NCBI RefSeq assembly: GCF_017377505.1
Contig: NZ_JAFREN010000033.1
Coordinates: forward strand, 25,048-89,047
Reading direction: 5' to 3'
Source of the DNA: Enterococcus sp. DIV0212c
Lineage (GTDB): Bacteria > Bacillota > Bacilli > Lactobacillales > Enterococcaceae
DNA: 64,000 bases
The notes below the pieces were generated by a model. It ran no database searches and was not told the origin of the DNA. It saw nothing but the letters and a program-made list of their open reading frames with translations. Shown piece after piece: positions 1 to 8,737 of the stretch (position 1 is the first letter of the stretch; each line of letters begins with the position of its first letter). The translations under genes and the position numbers were made by a program.

Positions 1-86
1 TTTGTGGAATCTGTTGTAATTTGAATTTGTTTTTACTATAGTTAAAACTGTAAAAGAACTACTAGCAAAACTTTGGAGGACCTACT

Positions 87-521
87 ATGAAAATTTTATA
101 TATATCAATATCTGGCAATACTCGATCTTTTGTTCAACGTTTAAAAATATATGCTTTTGATAAGTATAATTTGCCGATCGAAGTAAAAGAAATTCATGAA
201 AATTCCGTTTTTGAAGACGAAACAGCGCCTTTTTTCACCTTTGTTCCAACTTACTTAGATGGCGGAAATGGCGTAGATAATGGAGATACAGAAATTTTAA
301 CTGAAACTATGCGTGAATACTTAGAGTATCACGGAAACTACAGATATTGTTTAGGAGTAGTCGGCAGCGGCAACAAAAACTTTAATCATCAATATTGTTT
401 AACGGCTAAACAATATGCACAAAAATTTGACTTTCCTTTTTTAGCAGATTACGAACTTCGCGGAACACAAGAAGACTTAGAACGTGTTTACACTATAATG
501 AAACAAACAATTAGTGAATAA
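87..521 (+). CDS. nrdI: NrdI flavodoxin-like ribonucleotide reductase activator
   Basis: This 144-aa protein matches NrdI in length and sequence. NrdI is the small flavodoxin that supplies oxidant to assemble the dimanganese-tyrosyl cofactor of class Ib ribonucleotide reductase (NrdF). The N-terminal ISISGNTRSFVQRL segment is the FMN phosphate-binding loop, and a GVVGSGNKNFN segment near residues 91-101 forms part of the isoalloxazine site. The start is fixed by a GGAGG site 8-10 bases upstream of the ATG. No nrdE, nrdF or nrdH is next to it, so it is either the last gene of an operon entering from the left or stands alone. It is cytoplasmic. The family assignment is secure. Confidence 0.95.
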   Translation: MKILYISISGNTRSFVQRLKIYAFDKYNLPIEVKEIHENSVFEDETAPFFTFVPTYLDGGNGVDNGDTEILTETMREYLEYHGNYRYCLGVVGSGNKNFNHQYCLTAKQYAQKFDFPFLADYELRGTQEDLERVYTIMKQTISE

Positions 522-545
522 TTGTTTTATAATTGATAATTTAAA

Positions 546-606
546 CGAAAAAATGAGCCAGAAACAAACGAAAAATCAGTTTTGTTTGTTTCTGGCTCAT
601 TTTTAT
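546..606. terminator. Bidirectional terminator between nrdI and ddh
   Basis: A roughly 20-bp nearly perfect stem (AAAATGAGCCAGAAACAAAC and its complement) with a 14-base loop is flanked by A and T runs. It lies between convergent nrdI and the dehydrogenase gene, so it can end transcription from both sides. Confidence 0.85.
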
Positions 607-614
607 ACCATCAA

Positions 615-1586
615 TTACAATAATTCTTTTCTTAATTCCTCATCTGTTCGATCAGATAAATACTTAGGTGCAATATCCAAAACTGTAAAGGCTCCAAATT
701 GTTTTTCTTTAGCCAATCGTACACACGCTCTGGCATACACAACTAAAACACTTGCCGTAAATTCTGGATTACTTTCTAATTGCAGATTATATTCAATAAC
801 CTGTTTCGTATTTTCATGCGTTGTGCCAGTATGAAGAACCGTTCCTCCATGAGGCATTGCCTTGTGCTCTTGATCTAGTTCCGCTTGGGAAATAAAATGA
901 ACTTCGGTATCATACTCAGCAAAATAATTAGGCATTGAAATAATTGCTTCACGAATTTTTTCTCCATCGGCTCCTTCATCAAGCACGACAAAACATTCTC
1001 TAAAATGTTTATCACGAGTGGTTAAATCCAGCTGTTCACCCGCTTTTAGTTTTTCAATAACATCGTTATTTGGAATCGTATATTGAACGGCATCTGCAAC
1101 ACCGTCAATTCGTCTTAATGCATCCGAATGCCCTTGGCTGACTCCTTTGCCCCAAAATGTATTTGTCTGTCCGACAGGTAAAATACTTTGAGCATACAAG
1201 CGATTTAAACTAAACAACCCTGGATCCCATCCCGTTGAGATAATTGAGGTTGTTTGATTTTCTTTGGCCACTTTGTCCACTTTAGCAAAATGCTCTGGAA
1301 TTTTAGCGTGTGTATCAAAGCTATCGATGGTATTAAATAAATGCGTCCATTCTGGCGTTTGTGTTGGTAAATCAGTTGCTGATCCTCCACATAAAATACA
1401 AACATCGATCTCATTTTTTTTATGTTTAAGCTGATCCATCGTGAAGGCATTCGCGCCTTCCGTCTGAACGGTTTCAGGGGCTCTTCTTGTAAAAACACCC
1501 ACTAATTCCATATCGTTATTTTGCTTTATTGAACGCTCAACACCGCGTCCAAGGTTCCCGTACCCGACAATTGCTACTTTTATCAT
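615..1586 (-). CDS. ddh: meso-Diaminopimelate D-dehydrogenase
   Basis: The 323-aa protein begins with VAIVGYGNLGRG, a GxGxxG Rossmann NADP-binding motif. It contains CGGSATDLP (about residues 61-69) and STGWDPGLFSLNRL, signatures of meso-diaminopimelate dehydrogenase, which makes meso-DAP from tetrahydrodipicolinate, ammonia and NADPH in one step of the lysine pathway. Length agrees with the family (about 320-330). It is monocistronic, convergent with nrdI, and reads from an ATG with a GGAGG-like site. Enterococci normally use L-lysine rather than meso-DAP in peptidoglycan, so its role here is probably lysine supply, or it may act on another D-amino acid (inference). Confidence 0.9.
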   Translation of the reverse strand: MIKVAIVGYGNLGRGVERSIKQNNDMELVGVFTRRAPETVQTEGANAFTMDQLKHKKNEIDVCILCGGSATDLPTQTPEWTHLFNTIDSFDTHAKIPEHFAKVDKVAKENQTTSIISTGWDPGLFSLNRLYAQSILPVGQTNTFWGKGVSQGHSDALRRIDGVADAVQYTIPNNDVIEKLKAGEQLDLTTRDKHFRECFVVLDEGADGEKIREAIISMPNYFAEYDTEVHFISQAELDQEHKAMPHGGTVLHTGTTHENTKQVIEYNLQLESNPEFTASVLVVYARACVRLAKEKQFGAFTVLDIAPKYLSDRTDEELRKELL

Positions 1587-1671
1587 ACTTACATTCCTCC
1601 ACTTCTATGCATCAAATTATACCAAAAGAAAAAGTCATTTGACAATCGGAAGTTGAAATGAGATCTTACCT

Positions 1672-1843
1672 AGGTCGGGACATAACTCTACGAGTCACAT
1701 CCCAGCCTCAAGGAATCCGAATAAATGGTGGTCACAGAAGCAACTCCTTCGGAAATAAGCTGAAATTTACAAAAATTTGAAGAGCAATTTTCGTGAATTC
1801 CCTCTTATTTCTCGGAGTTAAACACTTCCGTCCCAACCTCCAT
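1672..1843. repeat. About 170-bp intergenic element with inverted ends
   Basis: The stretch starts with AGGTCGGGACATAA and ends with CCGTCCCAACCT, so the termini are imperfect inverted repeats (GGTCGGGAC against GGTTGGGAC read on the opposite strand). No coding frame fills it. It lies between the convergently ending LCP gene and the start of ddh. It looks like a small mobile-type repeat or a large imperfect RNA hairpin that also serves as a 3' end for the LCP gene. Copies elsewhere cannot be tested from this window. Confidence 0.5.
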
Positions 1844-1844
1844 C

Positions 1845-3425
1845 CTACTCTAAATTCAATTGTTTTTTTATTATAGCTATAGCTTTTTCCCTTTCAGCTT
1901 CAGGAATACGTTCATAAGAAATACCTTCCTCACCAGTATAACCATCTCCTGTAAATCCTTCACCTTGCAATTGGTAAGTTTCAATGTTACTTAGCGGTTT
2001 TTGATAATTCTTCATTAATTGCATCATTTGATCTAACGTCATATCTGTTTTTCCATTATCCCCAATTACATTCAGTAACTCTTGATAACGAAACGCATTC
2101 TTCATAGACAACAATTCTTTGCCCAGTTGAATAGTTACTTCACGTTCTCTCTTTTGTCTGCCATAGTCATTTTGTGGGTCTTCATGGCGCATTCTTGCAT
2201 ACTGTAGGGTTTCCCACCCACCTAAATGCTGTTCTCCTTTGGGGTAATGAATTCCTTCAGCATCGAACGCAAAATCATTATTGACGGTGACACCACCGAC
2301 GGCATCACTCAATGCAGCCAACCCATCCATATTGATGACAAAATAATGATTGATCGGGATGTCTAAATATTGCTCGACTGTATCGATCATCATCTCATCA
2401 CCGCCAAATGAATGCGCATGATTGATCTTGTCATATAAACCATCTTTCCCAACGATTTCTACATAAGCATCTCTAGGAATACTTGTGATCGTTGTCTTCT
2501 TTAATTGATTATTGACCGTCACGACCATGATTGTATTTGCTCGAAGATCGGTTTTACGTTTTGAATCATTTGCGATCCCTAGAAGTAAAAAACTAACAGG
2601 TTCACTATTGTTAAGCTCTACAGGTTTTGTTTTTCGATTCAATGGCTGATACATTTTATCTGCTGTTTTTTGTACATTTTTAAACACTGATGCGCCATAA
2701 ACGGATGCACCAGTTACGACCAATAATAGGAATGATAAGGCAATTAAAACCGTTCTTTGAATAAACCTTTTCTTATCCTCTGACGTTGAAAATTTTCTAT
2801 TAAGATACATTCTTTGAAGACAAACATATGAGAGATTTACCCATGAAAAGCTTAAAAGAAACCCGCCAATAACATCACTCGGATAATGAACTCTTAAATA
2901 AATTCGACTGAAGCCAATCAAAAGCACATAGATGATCAACACCGTTTTTAAAGTTCTGTAATTTTTTGTCTGCTTTTTATAAATCGTTTGTGCCATTAAA
3001 ATAACTGAACACGCCAAACACATCGCTAAAAGTGAATGCCCACTAGGAAAACTGTAAGACGTTCGTTCAGCTAACTGCTCCACATTGGGTCTCGTCCTTG
3101 CAACGCCATGTTTTAGAATAAATCCCAAAGCACTGACCACCAAAACATTACTGCTCATCCAAAATGCCAACAATTTTTGTTTTTTCCGCCAAAGGACAAA
3201 TGAAACAATTAAACTTACAATAAAAATTGGCACGATCGTTGCCGTTTTAGCAAATAAATTTACAATACTCGTAATCATTTCATTTGGTTTCCAGTTGAAT
3301 TGGTAAATCGCTGAATCTAATTGATTAAACCACGAAACATTCTGAACAACTAAAACAGTTAAAAATAAAAACAGTACAACACTTAAAATGGCTGGAGTAA
3401 ATTTTTTTTCTTTAAACGTATACAT
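1845..3425 (-). CDS. PAP2 phosphatase fused to LytR-CpsA-Psr (LCP) domain
   Basis: This 526-aa membrane protein joins two envelope activities. Residues about 1-220 are a multi-pass PAP2 domain with the full lipid-phosphatase triad: KHGVARTRP, FPSGHSL and SRIYLRVHYPSD. This fits undecaprenyl-pyrophosphate phosphatase activity. After another membrane segment (about 225-245), residues about 270-450 are an LCP domain (LLLGIANDSK, TSIPRDAYVEI, KINHAHSFGG, YFVINMDG, DAVGGV) that transfers wall polymers from lipid carrier to peptidoglycan in a Mg2+-dependent reaction. The fusion could couple polymer transfer to recycling of the released lipid carrier (inference). The ATG has a GAAGGGA site. The 5' leader contains an M-box riboswitch candidate. 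Confidence 0.9.
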   Translation of the reverse strand: MYTFKEKKFTPAILSVVLFLFLTVLVVQNVSWFNQLDSAIYQFNWKPNEMITSIVNLFAKTATIVPIFIVSLIVSFVLWRKKQKLLAFWMSSNVLVVSALGFILKHGVARTRPNVEQLAERTSYSFPSGHSLLAMCLACSVILMAQTIYKKQTKNYRTLKTVLIIYVLLIGFSRIYLRVHYPSDVIGGFLLSFSWVNLSYVCLQRMYLNRKFSTSEDKKRFIQRTVLIALSFLLLVVTGASVYGASVFKNVQKTADKMYQPLNRKTKPVELNNSEPVSFLLLGIANDSKRKTDLRANTIMVVTVNNQLKKTTITSIPRDAYVEIVGKDGLYDKINHAHSFGGDEMMIDTVEQYLDIPINHYFVINMDGLAALSDAVGGVTVNNDFAFDAEGIHYPKGEQHLGGWETLQYARMRHEDPQNDYGRQKREREVTIQLGKELLSMKNAFRYQELLNVIGDNGKTDMTLDQMMQLMKNYQKPLSNIETYQLQGEGFTGDGYTGEEGISYERIPEAEREKAIAIIKKQLNLE

Positions 3426-3493
3426 GTATAAAATCCCTTCATTCTTACAATAAATAAAATTGTTAGCTCAAAATCAGTACTCATGAAATTTCA

Positions 3494-3574
3494 TCAAAAA
3501 ATACCAATAAAAAACCGCCTAGACTCATGCTTCTTGCAGTAGAAGTGGATGATCCAGCGGTCTTTTTCCGTCAA
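3494..3574 (-). CDS. Possible 26-aa leader peptide between M-box and LCP gene
   Basis: A TTG codon seven bases after AGGAG opens a 26-codon frame (begins MTEKDRWIIHFY, ends RRFFIGIF) that stops at a TGA 68 bases before the PAP2-LCP start. The frame runs straight through a second terminator-like hairpin (3514-3561), so its translation could affect folding of that hairpin. It may be a regulatory leader peptide, a remnant, or chance. The spaced AGGAG site is the only direct support. Confidence 0.35.
   Translation of the reverse strand: MTEKDRWIIHFYCKKHESRRFFIGIF
3508..3561 (-). terminator. Second terminator-like hairpin in the LCP leader
   Basis: On the minus strand a long hairpin closed by ACCGC/GCGGT, with an inner TTCTACTGCAAGAA stem, is followed by a run of T. 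It lies between the M-box terminator and the PAP2-LCP start, and within the 26-codon leader frame. Confidence 0.6.
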
Positions 3575-3647
3575 ATTACACTCCTAAAAACACAAGCAGG
3601 TACTAAGACGGTAAACAATCAGCAAATACGTTCTCTATTTACCAAAA

Positions 3648-3862
3648 GAAAAAAGCCAAACATTTTTTTCCTAGGACGTTTGACTTTCAATCAATCTCAT
3701 CGTCTGAGTTTTAGCACTATACAACGTAAAGAAAAATTCTTAGCTATTTTATGAAAAGCCTTAATTCGACAATTCCTGTTTTACACATTGGCGTCTTTCG
3801 ACGTTTCTGCGCAATAGCTTATGTTTGTATAGGAGCCTCACCTAACAAGGTTATTTATCTAT
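3648..3862 (-). promoter_or_regulatory. M-box (ykoK-type) Mg2+ riboswitch with terminator
   Basis: Read on the minus strand, the sequence contains conserved M-box blocks in order: GTTAGGTGAGGCTCCTATAC, GTCGAAAGACGCCAATG, AACAGGAATTGTCGA and AGTGCTAAAACTC. The M-box is a Mg2+ riboswitch that normally shuts off mgtE/mgtA-type transporters when Mg2+ is high. The aptamer is followed by an intrinsic terminator whose arms are GTCAAAC (3678-3684) and GTTTGGC (3655-3661) with a T run. The downstream gene on this strand is the PAP2-LCP protein, an unusual target. Family match is by eye and strong; the regulated gene is inferred from position. Confidence 0.85.
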
Positions 3863-3873
3863 TTATTTTCTAA

Positions 3874-3902
3874 AGAATAACGCTGAAAAGATTTTTTTTC
3901 AA
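3874..3902 (-). promoter_or_regulatory. Promoter of the M-box/LCP transcript
   Basis: On the minus strand TTGAAA (3902-3897) and TATTCT (3879-3874) are 17 bases apart. Initiation would fall about 8 bases downstream, just before the M-box aptamer. Confidence 0.65.
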
Positions 3903-3954
3903 GTTATTTTAGGTCTCTTTATGTTTTCTTAATTTAAATAAAGTACATTTTGAA

Positions 3955-3996
3955 TAAAAAGAAGCACTCATCATTTTTTTGATAAGTGCTTCTTTT
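3955..3996 (-). terminator. Terminator of the ABC exporter operon
   Basis: A GAAGCACTTATCA / TGATGAGTGCTTC stem with a T-rich loop and T run on the minus strand begins about 10 bases after the stop of the 613-aa ABC exporter subunit. Confidence 0.8.
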
Positions 3997-4005
3997 AGAC
4001 CATTT

Positions 4006-5847
4006 TTATTCATCTAACTCTTCAAACTGAGAGTTATAAAGTGAAGCATAGTAGCCACCTTCAGCAAGTAGTTCTTCATGTGTTCCTTGTTCTTTGATAT
4101 CACCATCTTGCATATAAAGAATTTTATCTGCATCTTTGATTGTTGACAGACGGTGCGCAATAACAAAGGATGTACGGCCAGCCATTAAGTTGTTCATAGC
4201 CCCTTGAATCAAACCTTCTGTTCTTGTATCAACTGATGATGTTGCTTCATCAAGTATCAAAATCGGTTTGTCCGCTAAAATAGCACGAGCAATCGTTAGC
4301 AGTTGTTTTTGACCTTGAGAAATATTTGACGATTCTTCATTTAATTCCATATTGTAGCCGCCAGGTAACGTTTGGATAAAGTGGTGAACGTGAGCTGCTT
4401 TCGCTGCTTCATAAACTTCTTCATCCGTTGCATCTAGACGTCCATAACGAAGGTTTTCCATGATAGTTCCTTTAAATAACCAAGTATCTTGTAAAACCAT
4501 CCCGATATTTTTACGTAAATCTGCGCGGTTAAAGTCTTTGATATTATAACCATCGATTTTAATCGCACCAGATGTTACATCGTAAAAACGCATCAATAGT
4601 TTAACCATGGTTGTTTTACCTGCACCAGTTGGTCCCACAATTGCCACTGTTTGGCCTGGATCGACATGTGAACTAAAATCATTGATAATGATTTTGTCTG
4701 GTGTATAACCAAAACGAACATGTTCAAAGTCAACCATTCCTTTGGCTTTATCGATTTTAACTGGGTTTGGTACTGTTTGTGCTTCCTCATCCTCTTCAAG
4801 AAATTCAAAGACACGTTCAGCAGCTGCTGCCATTGATTGAAGTAAGTTAGATACTTGTGCCAATTGAGCAATAGGTTGAGTCAAGTTACGTACGTATTGG
4901 ATAAATGCTTGGATATCTCCAACTGTGATTGTGCCATTATAAGCTAAGATTCCACCAAAGATCGCTACTGCAACATAACCTAGATTTCCAACAAAGTTCA
5001 TGATCGGTTGCATCAAACCAGAAAGAAATTGTGATTTCCAAGCTGATTTGAATAAGACATCATTTTGCTTTTTAAATTCTGTAAGAGAATTTTCTTCATC
5101 ATTGAAAAGACGTACGATATTGTAACCGCCGATCGTTTCTTCTACTTTACCATTGATCACACCAAGATATTCTTGTTGTGTTTTAAAGTATTTTTGAGAG
5201 TTTTTTACCACAATCAAAATTAAGATCATTGAAATCGGTACAATCAAAATGGCAATCCCTGTCATTTGCACAGAAATCGATAGCATCATTACGATAACCC
5301 CAATGATAGTAAAGACAGATGTGATCAATTGTGTGATCGATTGGTTTAGTGATTGACCTAACGTATCCACATCATTCGTGATACGTGATAGTACTTCACC
5401 CGTTGTACGACTTTCAAAATAGTTCATCGGCATGCGATTGATTTTTTCTGAAATCTCTTTACGCATCCGATACGTGATTTTTTGCGAAATCGTTGACATG
5501 ATCCAACCTTGAATGATCCCAAAGGCTGAAGCCACTAAGTAGAGTCCTAACATGAAGAGTAAGATTCCACCAATTTTATTAAAATCGATTCCACCAGTTC
5601 CTTGATATTTTTTAATCAAGCCATTAAATAACTCTGTGATCGCTTGTGATAAGATTTTTGGTCCCCAAATATTAAACACGGTTGAAGCAATTGCAAAGAT
5701 CATTACAAAGAAAACGGGTATTTTATAAGCACCAATATAGGAGATTAATTTTTTTAGTGTTCCTTTAAAATCTTTGGCTTTTTCCACTGGAGCGCCATTT
5801 CCAGGTCCGCGTCCGCCACGAGGGCGATTTTGTGTTTGTTCTGCCAT
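4006..5847 (-). CDS. Heterodimeric ABC multidrug exporter subunit (EfrD/LmrD-like)
   Basis: The 613-aa protein is an ABC half-transporter with a glycine-rich N-terminus, six membrane helices (about residues 35-320) and a nucleotide-binding domain (about 360-600). Visible motifs are Walker A GPTGAGKTT, signature ISQGQ, Walker B ILILDEATSSVD with the catalytic glutamate, and the switch histidine in AHRLST. It follows the 793-aa subunit with a 15-base gap, and the pair resembles EfrCD of Enterococcus and LmrCD of Lactococcus, which export drugs and dyes. This subunit keeps the consensus catalytic Glu, while its partner has Asp there, as expected of heterodimeric exporters with one degenerate site. 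The exact substrate is unknown. Confidence 0.9.
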   Translation of the reverse strand: MAEQTQNRPRGGRGPGNGAPVEKAKDFKGTLKKLISYIGAYKIPVFFVMIFAIASTVFNIWGPKILSQAITELFNGLIKKYQGTGGIDFNKIGGILLFMLGLYLVASAFGIIQGWIMSTISQKITYRMRKEISEKINRMPMNYFESRTTGEVLSRITNDVDTLGQSLNQSITQLITSVFTIIGVIVMMLSISVQMTGIAILIVPISMILILIVVKNSQKYFKTQQEYLGVINGKVEETIGGYNIVRLFNDEENSLTEFKKQNDVLFKSAWKSQFLSGLMQPIMNFVGNLGYVAVAIFGGILAYNGTITVGDIQAFIQYVRNLTQPIAQLAQVSNLLQSMAAAAERVFEFLEEDEEAQTVPNPVKIDKAKGMVDFEHVRFGYTPDKIIINDFSSHVDPGQTVAIVGPTGAGKTTMVKLLMRFYDVTSGAIKIDGYNIKDFNRADLRKNIGMVLQDTWLFKGTIMENLRYGRLDATDEEVYEAAKAAHVHHFIQTLPGGYNMELNEESSNISQGQKQLLTIARAILADKPILILDEATSSVDTRTEGLIQGAMNNLMAGRTSFVIAHRLSTIKDADKILYMQDGDIKEQGTHEELLAEGGYYASLYNSQFEELDE

Positions 5848-5862
5848 TATATTCGCTCCTCC

Positions 5863-8244
5863 CTACTCAGCTTCTTCTATGCCTAATTCAGCATTGCTCA
5901 ATTGTGATTGGGCAATTTCTTGATAGACAGTGGATGATTTCATTAATTCATCATGTGTTCCATGATCGACTACACGACCTTCGTTTAATACGATAATATT
6001 ATCCGCATGAAGAATCGTAGATATTTTTTGTGCAACAATGATTTGTGTTGCTCCTTTGATATTTTCAGACAATGCTTTACGTAACGCTACGTCCGTTTTA
6101 TTATCAAGCGCTGAGAATGAATCATCAAAAATCAAGATTTTAGGATTTTTCGCTAAGGCACGCGCAATGGATAGACGTTGTTTTTGTCCACCAGAAACAT
6201 TGGTTCCGCCTTGAGAAATTTCTCGACTATAGCCTTTTTCATTCGAATCAACAAATTCTTCTGCTTGTGCAATTTCAGCTGCTTTTCGCATTTGTTCATC
6301 TGAGATGTTAGCATCACCAAATTTTATATTTGATGCGATATCACCTGAGAATAAGATCCCTTTTTGCGGCACAAATCCAATGATTTCATGTAATTTATGC
6401 AAGCTCATTTCACGAATATCGATGCCGTCGATCGTGATTCGACCACCCGTTACATCAAATAAACGCGGAATCAAGTTAACAATCGTTGATTTACCTGAAC
6501 CAGTTGAACCGATCAAGGCTGTTGTTTGACCTGGTTTGGCTACAAAGTTAATGTGATGCAACACATCTTCGTCAGCATCGCCATAACGGAATTCTACTGC
6601 TTCAAATTTCACTTCACCTTTAAAGTCGTGATCATCTTTTGGATGTTCTGGATCTTTGATTGTTGGTTCTGTTTCAAGTACTTCTTCCACACGACCAGCA
6701 GCAACGTTGGCACGAGGTAAAATAATTGAAACCATTGATAACATCATAAAGGCCATCACGATTTGCATTGTATACGTGATAAATGCCATCATATCCCCAA
6801 CTTGGAGTTGACCGTTATTCATATTATGTCCACCGACCCAAACAATCAAAACTGAAATACCATTCATCAATAACATCATGACAGGCATCATAATAGACAT
6901 TGCACGGTTAACAAATAATTGAGTTTTCATTAAATCAGTGTTGGCACCATCAAAACGTTTTTCTTCGAATTTTTCACGAGAAAACGCACGGATAACCGGT
7001 AAGCCAGTAATGATTTCACGAGAAACCAAGTTTACTCTATCGACTAAGTTTTGTAGTGCTTTAAACTTAGGCATCGTTGTTAATAGTAGACTTCCCACTA
7101 AAACTAAAACAGCGGCTACTGCTACTCCAACGATCCAGCCCATGCCTGTTCCTGTTTGATAGACGTTGTAAATCCCACCAATACCTAAGATTGGTGCGTA
7201 TAACACGATACGCATGATCATAACGATTCCCATTTGCATTTGTTGGATATCATTGGTATTACGAGTGATCAATGAAGCTGGAGAGAATTTCTCCATTTCA
7301 GTGTTTGAAAATTGCAACGTACGTTCATATTGTCCAACACGTAAATTTCGACCAACCGATGCGGCTACTAATGAAGCAATTAGTCCAACAATGATGGCAG
7401 CAACAGCTGAAACAAGTGTTAATAGAACCATTTTGGTTCCTGTTTTGACCATATAATCTGTTTGGATTTGTTGTGTATTCATGTCTAGCGCTTTGTATTC
7501 AGCAAGTGTGAATTGAATCCCCACTGTTTTCATTGAATCCTCGCCTAGATCACCTAAGCCCTTTTTGGTTGCTTTACGAGCTGCTTCGACTTTCGCGGGC
7601 ATAGCGTCTGTCGTTGTTTTGATTGAATCAGCTAAAGCTTTAGCTTGCGCACCTTTTTCTTGTGCTTGAGCTGCTAGCTCTTGTGCTTCTTGACCTTTTT
7701 CCATTGCCGTTGCAGGATCAGTTGCTGAAGCTGCCGCCGCACCCGCTGCTTTGGCTTGCTCGCCTAATGTCGTTGCTTCTTCACCAAGTTGTTTGGCTTT
7801 AGCAGCGTCTTCTCCAACTGCTTTATAATCTTCGATGATTGCTTTGGCTTCACTTCCGCTTGAGGAATCTTTTGACTGGGAAGTTGCGAGCATCATCATT
7901 GGCAGATTAAAAATGTCTGCCAGTTTAGCTTCTGTCATATTGTCTTGAAGATTTAATTTATAGACTTCAACTTCTTTTCCATCGATTTTTTCAGTTGTTA
8001 GTTTATAGTTGTCTTCAATTGTTTTTTTCTCATCGTCTGTCATGAACATTTCAATTCCCTGAAGAGATGTTTTCCTGATTTTTTCAGGTGTGGAGTATTC
8101 AAGCCCTCCTTGTTGAATACCGACATCGACGATACCCGATGTTAATTTTGGTAAGCTTAAATCACTATTTGCCTGTACAACTAAAAGCACAAGAACTGCG
8201 ATGACCGCATACCAGTATTTGCCTAGATATTTGAAAATCTTCAC
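5863..8244 (-). CDS. Heterodimeric ABC multidrug exporter subunit (EfrC/LmrC-like) with large external insert
   Basis: The 793-aa protein is an ABC half-transporter with Walker A GSTGSGKST, signature VSGGQ and Walker B ILIFDDSFSALD, in which the usual catalytic Glu is Asp. That marks the degenerate half of a heterodimeric exporter. It is about 200 residues longer than usual. Between the first helix (about residues 10-30) and the second (about 275-300) lies a predicted extracellular insert rich in Ala, Gln, Glu and Lys (about 140-235), with heptad-like AQAQEKGAQAKALA coiled-coil character. Its start overlaps the stop of the upstream MarR gene, indicating translational coupling. Substrate is inferred from resemblance to EfrCD/LmrCD. 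Confidence 0.88.
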   Translation of the reverse strand: MKIFKYLGKYWYAVIAVLVLLVVQANSDLSLPKLTSGIVDVGIQQGGLEYSTPEKIRKTSLQGIEMFMTDDEKKTIEDNYKLTTEKIDGKEVEVYKLNLQDNMTEAKLADIFNLPMMMLATSQSKDSSSGSEAKAIIEDYKAVGEDAAKAKQLGEEATTLGEQAKAAGAAAASATDPATAMEKGQEAQELAAQAQEKGAQAKALADSIKTTTDAMPAKVEAARKATKKGLGDLGEDSMKTVGIQFTLAEYKALDMNTQQIQTDYMVKTGTKMVLLTLVSAVAAIIVGLIASLVAASVGRNLRVGQYERTLQFSNTEMEKFSPASLITRNTNDIQQMQMGIVMIMRIVLYAPILGIGGIYNVYQTGTGMGWIVGVAVAAVLVLVGSLLLTTMPKFKALQNLVDRVNLVSREIITGLPVIRAFSREKFEEKRFDGANTDLMKTQLFVNRAMSIMMPVMMLLMNGISVLIVWVGGHNMNNGQLQVGDMMAFITYTMQIVMAFMMLSMVSIILPRANVAAGRVEEVLETEPTIKDPEHPKDDHDFKGEVKFEAVEFRYGDADEDVLHHINFVAKPGQTTALIGSTGSGKSTIVNLIPRLFDVTGGRITIDGIDIREMSLHKLHEIIGFVPQKGILFSGDIASNIKFGDANISDEQMRKAAEIAQAEEFVDSNEKGYSREISQGGTNVSGGQKQRLSIARALAKNPKILIFDDSFSALDNKTDVALRKALSENIKGATQIIVAQKISTILHADNIIVLNEGRVVDHGTHDELMKSSTVYQEIAQSQLSNAELGIEEAE

Positions 8245-8690
8245 TATTGGTCACCTTCCTCTTTCTGGGAAATTTGTTGGGAGTAGTCTACGAATTTCGC
8301 AGTTAGCTCGATGAACTGTTTCGTGTCTGTTTCTCCCATTAGTTTAAAAATTCGAACGATCTTATCGCGCATCTCTTTCTTTTGAAGCTTCGCTACTTTT
8401 TTACCGCAATCCGTTAACGTAACATTGATTCGGCGACGATCATCTGGGTCCATCTTACGTTCGATTTGACCCTTTTTTTCTAAACTGCCAAGAACGACCG
8501 CAATACGCGCGCTGGATAGGTTCAGTGATTCAGCTAGATGCTTAGGACTAGTTGGTTCGCCATAACGTGCAAGAAATTTGATGACGATACTCTCACCTTG
8601 GTTACTCTTTTCTAGTCTGCTAAATGCACTATGCCGATTTTGAACCATTAGACGCATAAGCTCTTGTTCGGCTTCTTCTGCGTATGACAT
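8244..8690 (-). CDS. MarR-family repressor of the ABC exporter operon
   Basis: This 148-aa winged-helix protein shows the MarR pattern: SPKHLAESLNLSSARIAVVL (helix-turn-helix) followed by the wing IERKMDPDDRRRINVTLT. The ATG at 8690 is chosen because GGAGGA lies five bases upstream; an upstream in-frame ATG at 8729 has no comparable site. It is the first gene of a three-gene operon with the two ABC subunits and overlaps the next start. A palindrome just after the -10 box (8738-8762) is a likely autoregulatory operator. MarR proteins of this type release DNA on binding drug-like ligands, which fits the operon. Confidence 0.9.
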   Translation of the reverse strand: MSYAEEAEQELMRLMVQNRHSAFSRLEKSNQGESIVIKFLARYGEPTSPKHLAESLNLSSARIAVVLGSLEKKGQIERKMDPDDRRRINVTLTDCGKKVAKLQKKEMRDKIVRIFKLMGETDTKQFIELTAKFVDYSQQISQKEEGDQ

Positions 8691-8737
8691 ATGACTCCTC
8701 CTTTTTTCAAAATAATTACTTTCTACCATTAATAGCT

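Noticed and set aside
514..834. 106-codon plus-strand frame
   Set aside because: It begins in the nrdI/ddh terminator and runs antisense through ddh, a well-supported gene; no ribosome site.
3527..3754. 75-codon plus-strand frame
   Set aside because: It is the antisense of the M-box terminator and leader; no ribosome site and no protein-like pattern.
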